A stretch of DNA of 64,000 bases. Origin: Prochilodus magdalenae. Its lineage: Eukaryota; Chordata; Actinopteri; Characiformes; Prochilodontidae. Positions 23,639 to 34,300 of this stretch are shown here, piece after piece (positions within the stretch are counted from its first letter, which is position 1; every line of letters starts with the position of its first letter). The notes beneath the pieces were generated by a model, which saw nothing but the letters and a program-made list of their open reading frames with translations, was not told where the DNA came from and searched no databases. Both the position numbers and the translations under genes were made by a program. Where the stretch lies: contig JAMWET010001240.1 in assembly GCA_024036415.1 (NCBI GenBank), forward strand, positions 1 to 64,000, written 5' to 3'.

Positions 23639-23674
<36 letters not shown>

Positions 23675-24070
23675 GGGGAGAGGGGGAGAAAGAGAAGATG
23701 AGGAAACACTAAAGAGACATAAAGAAATGAAAAAGGGATAGAATAAAGAAAAGACCCAGTGGGGAGCGATGAAGAGATGGGTAAAAGATGGAGAGGGATA
23801 GGTAGAATAGGGGAGAAAAAGAGAGAGGAAGGGAGAGAAATAGAGAGAAAGACACCAAAGAGGGGGAAATGCTTAGGAGACAGTGTGAAATGAAAAAGGG
23901 AAAGAAAGAAAGGAAAGAGACGGGAGGGGAGAAAAGAGATGGATGAAGAGAGTAAGACTATGAGAGAGAGAAACAAGACGGAGAGATGGAGGAGCATCTC
24001 TTCAAAAGAAGCAGAGAGTCCAGGGGAACACGCCGGAGAGAAAGAGGACAAACTGGAGAGAAAGAAAAGA
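22634..24070. repeat. Polypurine (GA-rich) tract
   Basis: GA/GAAA/GGGAAA simple sequence of about 1.4 kb. The part up to about 23,640 is the mirror of 322-1,390. Beyond that the similarity to the left side ends while the purine richness continues. It generates a spurious 478-codon minus frame rich in Ser, Leu and Phe. Confidence 0.95.
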
Positions 24071-24970
24071 AAGGATAAGAAAATAAAGGAGTGGTACGAT
24101 TCCCCCGCCAGGGGCCTCAGATGCTCCGGCTGCAGCGCTAACTAAGACAGACAGAGACAGAAGAGCGCTGTGCGGCGCGGCGGGAGCTCTCCTGTGTAGG
24201 CATGCCTTACACTACTGCTCAGAAGTCTGGAAGCACGGATTCAATAAAACACACCAAACCCTTCACACATTCACGCCCAACCCGCTGCTGACAGCCTTCA
24301 GATCATTTACAGGAAGCTGGGAACATGTGGGAAACTCTCAATCTGGAATAACGAGGCAAAACGCTGAGAACAGATCAGTACAGCGACATGCGTCACCAGA
24401 GCCGTGTGGGGTAACAGACCCACGGCTGCCTAACGAAGGCGGAGCTCGGTACTCGTGTCCTTACGCTCCTCACATACACCACTGAGGGCACTGATAGATG
24501 GGACCAGCTAGTATACGATGCAAAGGGCCCGAAGCTACAGTATACACACCCTGTGTAAGGGCCAGGGGGCGGAGTCATGACAGTGTGGTTTTCCTAAACC
24601 ATGATGTTCCTAAACGGGGAATGTCTAATATCCCAGTGTCCGGTGGATTTACTCACGGTGTTCCAGTTTCCCAGCTTTCTGAAGCAGGTACAGCTGCTGC
24701 GTCAGTCCCACTGAGGATCCTCTGTGTCTGCTAACACATTAGCAGCTGAAGCTAATCACAGTTCACTGAGACGAAGAAGTTACACCAGAGAGTAAACTAG
24801 GGCAGCTTGAAGATGTGCTGTAAGAACGTTAGAACCACAGGTTCAGGTGGTTCTTGTACGGGTTCTTGTTCTCGCAGAGTGCAGTGACGACTTCTACATT
24901 AAACCCTGCAGGTGCAGGTGGGACCGGGGGAAATTCGGGATTATATGAAAATGAATGATACTGAGTTATT
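24071..24970. other. Single-copy segment right of the palindrome
   Basis: Non-repetitive DNA between two purine tracts. Around 24,205-24,235 a stretch resembles a Tc1-type terminal repeat (ctcagaagtctggaagca), but no partner was found. No gene recognised. Confidence 0.4.
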
Positions 24971-25118
24971 AGGAGAGAGAGAGGGAGAGAAAGAAAGAGA
25001 GAAAGAGGGAGAGAGAAAGAGAGGGAGGACGAGGGCGAGCGAGGGAGAGAGAGAAGGAGGGGGAGAGAAAGAGCTAAAGAGAGGGAACAAGTGAGGCAGA
25101 GAGAGGGAAAGAAAAAGG

Positions 25119-25192
<74 letters not shown>

Positions 25193-25960
25193 AGAGAAAA
25201 AGAGAGAAAGAGAGTGAGAAAAAAAGAAAAAGAGAGGAGGAGAGAGAGGGGGAGAGAGAGAAAGAGGGGGAGAGAGAAAGAGAGAGAGAAATGGCAGGCA
25301 AGGGAGGGACAAAGAGAGGGCGAGAGAGAGAAAGAGTGAAAGATAGGGAATAAGTGAGGCAGAGAGAGGAAAAGAAAGAGGGAGAGAGAAAGAGAGGGAG
25401 AGAGAGGAAGAGCGGGAGAGAGAGAAAGAGCGAAAGAGAGGGAACAAGTGAGGCAGAGAGGGAAAGAAAGAGGGAAAGGGGAAAGAAAAAGAGAGAGAAA
25501 AAGAGAGAAAGTGAGAAAGAAAGAAAAAATGAGGAGGAGAAATAGGGAGAAAGAGAGAAGGGAGAGAGAAAAAGAGAAAGAGAGAGAAATGGCAGGCAAG
25601 GGAGGGACAGAGAGAGGGGAGAGAGAAAAAGAGAAAGAGAGAGAGAAATGGCAGGCAAGGGAGGGAAAGAGAGAGGGGAGAGAGAAAAAGAGAAAGAGAG
25701 AGAGAAATGGCAGGCAAGGGAGGGAAAGAGAGAGGGGAGAGAGAAAAAGAGAAAGAGAGAGAGAAATGGCAGGCAAGGGAGGGACAGAGAGAGGGGGAGA
25801 AAGAAAAAGAGAAAGAGAGAGAGTGAGAAAGAGAGAAAAGGAGAGAGGAGGAGAGAGAGGGAGAGAGGAAGAGGGGTGGCGAGAAAGAGAGGGAGAGATC
25901 GGGAGGAAGAGACGGAGAGAGAGGGAGAGAGAGAGAAAAAGAGAGGGGTAGAAAGAGAGC
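24971..25960. repeat. Polypurine tract with about 60-bp higher-order units
   Basis: GA-rich throughout, with (GA)n at about 25,118-25,188. The phrase atggcaggcaagggaggga recurs at 25,291, 25,589, 25,648, 25,708 and 25,767, so the last four are units of 59-60 bp. A second phrase, aagtgaggcagagag, recurs near 25,090, 25,353 and 25,447. Confidence 0.95.
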
Positions 25961-26424
25961 TGCATAGAACAACAGTGAGATCCTCTCCTCTCCTAGTACT
26001 ACTGAATGAATGATGGTGAAAATAAACGAGAGAGAGGAACTCCTAATGGCTGGAGCCTTTCAGGTCACACAGCCTGGGGAGGGGGAAAGGTGCTAGCTGA
26101 TGTTAGCATTAGAATTAGCATTACAAATATGATTCGGTATAAAGTTTGTGTATTAATGAGATTTTATTTTTATTATGTAACAAAAGTCATAAGGACCTGT
26201 ACCTATAGGGTCCTATAACAGGGGCGTCCATAGACCAGCCCTCTATAGACGCCGTTGTTCCTGAAATGACCTGGAACACTGATTAACACGTCTAATAATA
26301 AACACAGAGATCATAACGAGTTTAACTCTACAGTGTGGACTTTATTATACACAGAAGTAATAACGATTATCATCACACGTCAAATCTGAACAGCCGTCGC
26401 TTTAATCCATGGACATTTTGTGGG
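25961..26424. other. Single-copy segment downstream of prodh
   Basis: Unique, slightly A+T-rich DNA between two polypurine tracts. It includes the candidate poly(A) hexamer at 26,341. No coding potential recognised. Confidence 0.4.
26341..26346 (-). promoter_or_regulatory. Candidate prodh poly(A) signal
   Basis: An AATAAA hexamer on the minus strand, beyond the polypyrimidine tract and about 1.05 kb past the stop. If used, the 3' UTR would be mostly CT-rich. No closer canonical hexamer was seen within the tract. Speculative. Confidence 0.25.
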
Positions 26425-27370
26425 TAAGGGAGAGAGGGAGAGAGAGAGAGAGAGAGAGAGAAAGAGTGGGAGAGAGGACGAGAGAGGGTGAGGGGGAGCG
26501 GGAGAGAGAGAGAGGGAGAGAGGGCTCGAGAGGGCTCGAGAGGGAGAGGGGGAACGGGAGAGAGAGAGGAAGAGAGGGAAAGAGAGGGCGAGCGAGGGAG
26601 AAAGAGGGCGAGAGGGAGAGGGGGAGCGGGAGAGAGAGAAGAAGAGAGGGAGAGAGGGGGCGAGAGAGGAAGAGGGAGAGCAGGAGAGAGAGAGGAAGAT
26701 GGAGAGAGTGCGAGAGAGGAAGAGGGGAAGTGGGAGAGAGAGGAAGAGATAGAGAGGGAAGGAACTAGAGGGAGAGAGGGAAAGAAAGAGGGAGAGAGAG
26801 GGAAAGAAAGAAAGAGAGAGAGAGGGCGAGAGAGGGAGAGGAGGAGCGGGAGAGAAAGGAAGAATGGGAGCGGGCGAGAGAGAGGAAGAGAGGGAAAGAG
26901 AGGGCGAGCGAGGGAGAAAGAGGGCGAGAGGGAGAGGGGGAGCGGGAGAGAGAGAAGAAGAGAGGGAGAGGGGGCGAGAGAGGAAGAGGGAGAGCAGGAG
27001 AGAGAGAGAAAGATGGAGAGAGTGCGAGAGAGGAAGAGGGGAAGTGGGAGAGAGAGGAAGAGATAGAGAGGGAAGGAACTAGAGGGAGAGAGGGAAAGAA
27101 AGAGGGAGAGAGAGGGCGAGAGAGGGAGAGGAGGAGCGGGAGAGAAAGTAAGAGGGGGAGCGGGAGAGAGAGGGCGAGAGAGGAAGAGGGAGAGCAGGAA
27201 AGAGAGTGGAAGATGGAGAGAGGGCGAGAGAAGAAGAGGGGGAGAGAGGGAAGGAACGAGAGGGAGAGAGGGAAAGAAAGAGGGAAAGAGGGAGAGAGAA
27301 AGATCGAGACAGCGAAAGAGAGAGGGCAAGCGAGGGAGAGAGAGGGGAGAGAGAGGGGAGAGAGAGAAAA
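26425..27370. repeat. Polypurine tract abutting the prodh stop codon
   Basis: About 950 bp, almost purely A and G, starting about 25 bp past the prodh TAG. It has a duplicated block: the phrase gaagatggagagagtgcgag occurs at about 26,695 and 27,011, a period near 316 bp. On the gene strand it is a polypyrimidine stretch and could be transcribed as 3' UTR. Confidence 0.95.
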
Positions 27371-27394
27371 GGGTGTTACAGAAAATCAGGGGTG

Positions 27395-27585
27395 CTACAG
27401 AGCGTGTGCGTAGAATATCTCTCCGCTGGTCAGTCTGCGGACGAGCTCTCTCCACAGCAGCTCTCGCTCAGCCTGTGCTCCCTTCATCACCCCCCGGTTC
27501 TCCTGTGCTCTTCGGGACAGGTACGGTATCACCTCGCTGACCGGCCCGTATGGGACGTACTTGTACACCGGGAAACCTGCCTGAC
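27395..27585 (-). CDS. prodh: prodh terminal coding exon
   Basis: 191 nt ending in TAG. It encodes [20 protein letters not shown], then [20 protein letters not shown] and a tail ending [15 protein letters not shown] (visible residues 397-405) carries the two carboxylate-binding arginines. The acceptor is gtgtgtgtag. About 25 bp after the stop the gene strand enters a polypyrimidine tract of nearly 1 kb, so the 3' UTR is either very short or largely simple sequence. Confidence 0.98.
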
Positions 27586-28348
27586 CTACACACACAGAGA
27601 CACAAGCAAAGCTCTGACCAGCCCTCAGACATGCTCCCCCACTGATCTCAGATGTACTCACCATACACCATACAACTCACCATGGAGCTGGCTCTATAGC
27701 ACGAGAGCTATACGGCTACGTCAGCTATGTCATGAAAGCTTATACCCACCGGTTCACCTTGTCACCTACATCATCACATTCTTGTTCTATGATTGATTTC
27801 ATTAATGGATATTAACCGTATAAGCTTTTTAGAACGTTGTTAGTGTAAAGACATTTTGGTGGGGGGACAGTGTGGCCCGATGGCGAGCACTGTGGCCTCA
27901 CCGTAAGAAGGGCCTGGGTTTGTATGGTGTTGGTAAACGAACCCTTTCCTGACTTACAATACCCAGTGCCATGACAACGGCCTTCAAAGCACCGGCCTAG
28001 GCTTTTATTAGATCAACTGTAGAGATAACAAGAACACGACAATGACTACTATAATCTATAATACTAAATTATTACTACTATAATTATAATAATAATAATA
28101 ATAACAGTATAGAAACTTACACAACATAAAAAATGCCATGTGTTACCTCAAGGCACTATTTCCAGTATATAATTATTAAATTAAAAACATTAAGCAATTT
28201 AAACTAAACCTAGTAGTGTGAATCAGCTGAGACCAATTTTGTTGAGTCAGCAATTAAAATACAGCTATTGGTTTATTATGTGAGGGTTCAAGGCCAAACA
28301 TTAGACCACCCTGTACAATACAGGGGTAATTAGGTTTTAAAAAAGACA

Positions 28349-28394
<46 letters not shown>

Positions 28395-31300
28395 GTTATC
28401 ATTATTATTATTATCATCATTATTGTTGTTATTGTTATTATTATTACTATTATTATTATTATTATTGTTGTTGTTGTTGTTGTTATCATCATCATCATTA
28501 ATCATTATTATTATCATTATTGTTGTCGTCGCCGTTGTCGTCACAGTCGCTGTCGTCGCCGTCATCATCATCATTATTATTGTTATTATTATTATTGTTG
28601 TTGTTGTTATCATCATCATTAATCATTATTATTATTATCATTATTGTTGTCGCCATTGTCGTCATCATCATCATCATTATTATTATTATTATTATTAATC
28701 AATTAATTACGTTATTTATTTAAAAAATTTAAATTGAATTTTAAAATGAAAGTTAAATATGCAACCAGCAAGATCTTGAAGCAACACTTGCCCTTTTTAT
28801 TTACCACTGTTCGTTAAAGATCATTACTAATGATTTCAAAAAAGCAAACCAACTCATTTTAAGCCCCCTATAAAGTCTTACATAAGTCTTACAGTAAACT
28901 AGGACCCTGTTAACTATAGAAATCAGTGATGCTGTGAATTGCAAACCATGCACAAATGTCAATATCTGCTATTTGTCAAGCCAAAGCTAATATAGATGTG
29001 CTATATGCTATCCCTGGGTTAGCAGGTAATATTGAGAAATCTAATAATTCACTTTCCAAAGTTTCAAAAGTTTCCATAAAAGAAATAAAAGGCAGACACC
29101 TTACGCCAGCATTGTCGGATAGGTCTAATCTTCCATCAGAAAATATCTGTCTGAAATATCAGACTATCTAATCCTCTGTCTGCAGCCAAGAACTACTCAA
29201 GCAACTTTGTGCTGGTAGCAAAATGATTCTAACACCATGTTGCATTCCCAACAAAAATATCACACTAACAGATAAACTTATAGACGTCTAGATGTCCATT
29301 AGTGCTGGTTTGCTTTTAAACCAAGTGGATCCAAACAGAGTTGAAGAAGCCATCCACTGAAGAACAATTTTTGGATCCCTTTCAGTGGATGGTTTGTAGG
29401 CTCCTGCCAAGAAACCACGTTCAGCAACAAACCAAAGAACTGATATAAACAGATGCAGTGCCGCTTTCCACCACTGGAGACACTCTTCCAGAGTACAGGG
29501 ATGAAGTCTGATACTGAACGTTCTTCAAGGCTGATAAGGAGTGAAGAGAAGGAGGGATTCGGTATTCCCTTGTTTCTTACTACAGGTTGGAGAACACTAT
29601 GGTGATACAGTGCCCCCTGTTTGTTTGATGTATGAATTAACCAGGCTGCATCAAACCTCCACATACTCTGAAGGTTCTATATCAATTACAGCCTGGTCTC
29701 CATCAGACTTGTACATCCAAGCCAATGAATGTGTACACGTAAGAGGCGGAAATGGAATAAAGTTCGTTTGAGATTACTGACAGTTTAATATTTGAAGTTT
29801 CGGACGATTCGGTGTGCAGTTTGCACAGTGCTAACGGGCCTACTTGATCTTTATTATGTTAATATGTTAAGATATGAAAAGAAAAGACAAGATTGGAAAA
29901 ATGTGTCTTGGCTGACTGACTAAGTTTAAGATTAAGTTTAAGAGGTTAAATTATGTGAAGTATCATAACATGAACCATGCCCCATGCAGACAGATGCATG
30001 TGTGTGCATTTCATACCCAGTGGAAAGCTGATCTGATCACACATCCCCAAAAGCTGACCAAAGCAGACGTTCTTATCGGACGGCTCAAGACCCATTTCCT
30101 TCATCCTATAAAGCAACACCATGAAGTAACACAGTTAGAGGGAGTAAACAGGCAGGGGGTTATTACTACTGACACTGTCAGAATATGGCTTTGGACCTCC
30201 ACCTAACTTCTAATGTCCACTGTAATGTTCAGCATGTTCTGTAGTTTGTGTTCAGCATGTTCTGTAGTTTGTGTTCAGCATGTTCTGTAGTTTGTGTTCA
30301 GCATGTTCTGTGGTTTGTGTTCAGCATGTTCTGTGGTTTGTGTTCAGCATGTTCTGTGGTTTGTGTCCAGCATGTTCTGTGGTTTGTGTTCAGCGTGTTC
30401 TGTGGTTTGTGTTCAGGGTGTTCTGTGGTTTGTGTTCAGCATGTTCTGTAGTTTGTGTTCAGCGTGTTCTGTGGTTTGTGTCCAGCATGTTCTGTAGTTT
30501 GTGTTCAGCATGTTCTGTGGTTTGTGTCCAGCATGTTCTGTGGTTTGTGTTCAGCGTGTTCTGTGGTTTGTGTTCAGGGTGTTCTGTGGTTTGTGTTCAG
30601 CATGTTCTGTAGTTTGTGTTCAGCATGTTCTGTGGTTTGTGTTCAGCGTGTTCTGTGGTTTGTGTTCAGCGTGTTCTGTGGTTTGTGTTCAGCATGTTCT
30701 GTGGTTTGTGTTCAGCATGTTCTGTAGTTTGTGTTCAGCATGTTCTGTAGTTTGTGTTCAGCATGTTCTGTGGTTTGTGTTCAGCATGTTCTGTAGTTTG
30801 TGTTCAGCATGTTCTGTAGTTTGTGTTCAGCATGTTCTGTGGTTTGTGTTCAGGGTGTTCTGTGGTTTGTGTTCAGCATGTTCTGTAGTTTGTGTTCAGC
30901 ATGTTCTGTAGTTTGTGTTCAGCATGTTCTGTGGTTTGTGTCCAGCATGTTCTGTAGTTTGTGTTCAGCATGTTCTGTGGTTTGTGTCCAGCATGTTCTG
31001 TGGTTTGTGTTCAGCGTGTTCTGTGGTTTGTGTTCAGGGTGTTCTGTGGTTTGTGTTCAGCGTGTTCTGTGGTTTGTGTTCAGCGTGTTCTGTGGTTTGT
31101 GTTCAGCATGTTCTGTGGTTTGTGTTCAGCATGTTCTGTGGTTTGTGTTCAGCGTGTTCTGTGGTTTGTGTTCAGGGTGTTCTGTGGTTTGTGTTCAGCA
31201 TGTTCTGTAGTTTGTGTTCAGCATGTTCTGTAGTTTGTGTTCAGCATGTTCTGTGGTTTGTGTTCAGCGTGTTCTGTGGTTTGTGTTCAGGGTGTTCTGT

Positions 31301-34300
31301 GGTTTGTGTTCAGCATGTTCTGTGGTTTGTGTTCAGCGTGTTCTGTGGTTTGTGTCCAGCATGTTCTGTAGTTTGTGTTCAGCATGTTCTGTGGTTTGTG
31401 TCCAGCATGTTCTGTGGTTTGTGTTCAGCGTGTTCTGTGGTTTGTGTTCAGGGTGTTCTGTGGTTTGTGTTCAGGGTGTTCTGTGGTTTGTGTTCAGCAT
31501 GTTCTGTGGTTTGTGTTCAGCATGTTCTGTGGTTTGTGTTCAGCATGTTCTGTAGTTTGTGTTCAGCGTGTTCTGTGGTTTGTGTTCAGCATGTTCTGTA
31601 GTTTGTGTTCAGCGTGTTCTGTGGTTTGTGTTCAGCATGTTCTGTGGTTTGTGTTCAGCATGTTCTGTGGTTTGTGTCCAGCATGTTCTGTGGTTTGTGT
31701 TCAGCGTGTTCTGTGGTTTGTGTTCAGGGTGTTCTGTGGTTTGTGTTCAGGGTGTTCTGTGGTTTGTGTTCAGGGTGTTCTGTAGTTTGTGTTCAGCATG
31801 TTCTGTAGGTTGTGTTCAGCATGTTCTGTGGTTTGTGTTCAGCATGTTCTGTGGTTTGTGTTCAGCATGTTCTGTGGTTTGTGTTCAGCGTGTTCTGTGG
31901 TTTGTGTTCAGGGTGTTCTGTGGTTTGTGTTCAGGGTGTTCTGTGGTTTGTGTTCAGGGTGTTCTGTGGTTTGTGTTCAGCATGTTCTTTGGTTTGTGTT
32001 CAGCGTGTTCTGTGGTTTGTGTTCAGCGTGTTCTGTGGTTTGTGTTCAGGGTGTTCTGTGGTTTGTGTTCAGGGTGTTCTGTTATTTGTGTTCAGCGTGT
32101 TCTGTAGTTTGTGTTCAGCATGTTCTGTGGTTTGTGTTCAGGGTGTTCTGTGGTTTGTGTTCAGCGTGTTCTGTGGTTTGTGTTCAGCGTGTTCTGTGGT
32201 TTGTGTTCAGGGTGTTCTGTGGTTTGTGTTCAGGGTGTTCTGTGGTTTGTGTTCAGGGTGTTCTGTGGTTTGTGTTCAGCATGTTCTGTGGTTTGTGTTC
32301 AGGGTGTTCTGTAGGTTGTGTTCAGCATGTTCTGTAGGTTGTGTTCAGCATGTTCTGTGGTTTGTGTTCAGGGTGTTCTGTAGGTTGTGTTCAGCATGTT
32401 CTGTGGTTTGTGTTCAGCATGTTCTGTAGGTTGTGTTCAGCATGTTCTGTGGTTTGTGTTCAGGGTGTTCTGTGGTTTGTGTTCAGCATGTTCTGTGGTT
32501 TGTGTTCAGGGTGTTCTGTGGTTTGTGTTCAGGGTGTTCTGTGGTTTGTGTTCAGGGTGTTCTGTGGTTTGTGTTCAGGGTGTTCTGTGGTTTGTGTTCA
32601 GGGTGTTCATGGTTTCCTAACAGAGCCTTGCGGATCAATAACTTCACATCGGAGGGTCGCCGGTCCGATTCCCTGAACCAACAGGACGTGACTAAAGTGA
32701 GCAAGGCTCCTAACCCCGAACTGTTGCCTGGATGATATTAAAAGGGCTGCCCACTGGTGTGTGTGGGTGTTCATGGTGGGTTAAATGTTAGCCAAAAGTA
32801 GCCAAAAAAGTTTAGTCCAGTTTAACTCTAATTCTAATCTGGAAACAGGCTCCGCCCACACAAAGCAGCCTCAAAGTCAGCACAACCTATCGTACACCAA
32901 CACTGCTAGTTTTTCCATTTCTTCATTCATACATTGTTCCATCGGCCTGCCTGTTTGTCCATTCCCTAGCACAGTGTTTCCTCTGTCCATTTGAATGTCC
33001 ATCCATCTGGAAACCTGTTCAGCTGTTCCTTTGTACGTTGCTCCGTCCTTACTTTGTTCGTCTGTGCATGTTTTAATTCAGTAGGCGTCCCATTAAAGCT
33101 GGATACAGTGTTGTGTATATAGTGTGTAGTGATATGAAGTGTTGGCTCCCTCTGAGGGGCAGAGCTGGCTAGATGTTTTGGTCAGAGAGCTGTCAATAAA
33201 GATGCTTATTAGCCACACCCACACAGTTCTCAGGCCAGATCAGGGTTTTATCATATATAATATTGACTCATCATCAAAAGAACAGGAATCAGCTGGCAGG
33301 AATGAAACTTGGTGGGACGGTTTGACATTGTGAGACATGTGAATGATTCAGTGACTCGGTGCTTGGGTGTGCATATGACCCAACAGTCATGACTGCGGAC
33401 ATTCAGTGGACAGTAATGCCTCCATGAGTCATCCTGTTAGTACCAGCATCATTGGCAAACGGCTGCACGATGCAGGTCTACATGTATGCAGACCATTACG
33501 ACGACTGTCCTTAACACCACGTCACCGTCACCAAAGACTGTAAGGGTGTAGTGCCAGACTGTCATGGAGTAACTCAGAATGGCAGCGGGTCATCTTCAGT
33601 GACGAGTCCCGCTTTAGTCTTGGTGGAAAAGTTGTGTGTGGAGGCACCGTGGTCAGCACCAAGATGTCTGTTGTCACACGTCCAGAAGGCCTGGTGTCCC
33701 TCCACCTCCACCCCTACCGCACCATCTGCAGGAACTGTGTGAGGATATCCAAGCTGCATGGGATGGATTACCCAGGCCACCGTTAGGAACCTCTACAGCT
33801 CCATACCGAGACGTCTGCCATGTTGCACTAGCAAACATGGCGGCCCGACGCCATACTAAGAGACACTACATCTGTATGTGTAGCATCTCGTATCCTGGCA
33901 ACCTTTGCCTTCCTTCCCAACACCACTGCACTCCCACACTTCCTTCTGGGGGCAACACTCTCCTGATGCTGTGTATATTACACATTTATAAATACATATC
34001 AGTATCATACAAGCATTGGGAATGAGTTTTTCTTTCGGCTGGCATCTCCCTTTCATCCACCCAGAAGTCTCCATTTATGTTATGAAGTATTAGTAAACAC
34101 TACTGACATTGTCACTGATGCATGCTACAGTAAATGGACTGTTACCCTAAAGCAGTGATTGCACCAAGTTAAATAAGATTACACTGCGGCGCTCACTCAT
34201 TCGGACTATAACTCACTCACAGGGGGACATCCATCACCGGCCCGATTTTGGAAATTGTTTGATCTAATAGCTGCCGCTGGTGATGTATCACTGAACCTGA

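Larger units (their letters stand above)
322..23650. repeat. Giant inverted repeat (palindrome), centre at 12,204/12,205
   Basis: Position x on the left pairs with about 24,410 minus x near the centre, drifting by a few hundred bases outward because of indels. The exact centre is the 8-bp palindrome acctaggt at 12,201-12,208. Matched pairs are: CT tract 322-1,390 with GA tract 22,634-23,640; Tc1 composite 2,990-4,352 with 19,831-21,080; (TA)n 5,157-5,220 with 19,015-19,075; minisatellite 5,280-7,760 with 16,545-18,960; Tc1 8,561-10,292 with 14,084-15,770. Similarity ends inside the CT/GA tract. There is essentially no spacer. The arms differ by frequent single-base indels. Confidence 0.95.
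12205..23650 (-). repeat. Right arm of the giant inverted repeat
   Basis: Reverse complement of the left arm. It is a few hundred bases shorter and somewhat cleaner: the minisatellite units are more regular, and a 152-residue Tc1 N-terminal frame is open at 20,163-20,621. It still carries private errors, such as a poly-T run near 16,571-16,589 inside the minisatellite. Confidence 0.9.

Noticed and set aside
322..23650. The palindrome as the terminal inverted repeats of a giant transposon
   Set aside because: There is no internal cargo between the arms, and the similarity ends in simple sequence rather than at a defined terminus with a target duplication.
22615..24051. 478-codon minus frame
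   Set aside because: It is a reading of GA/CT simple sequence, rich in Ser, Leu, Phe and Pro, with equally long frames in other phases. No domain.
24829..25965. 378- and 343-codon minus frames
   Set aside because: By-products of the purine tract; several frames are open at once.
28254..28698. Poly-Asn/Asp and poly-Leu/Ile/Val frames
   Set aside because: Trinucleotide microsatellite; open on both strands because the period is three.
30227..32676. Overlapping Cys-rich frames up to 228 codons
   Set aside because: Produced by a stop-free 23-bp tandem unit in all plus frames, antisense to a prodh intron.
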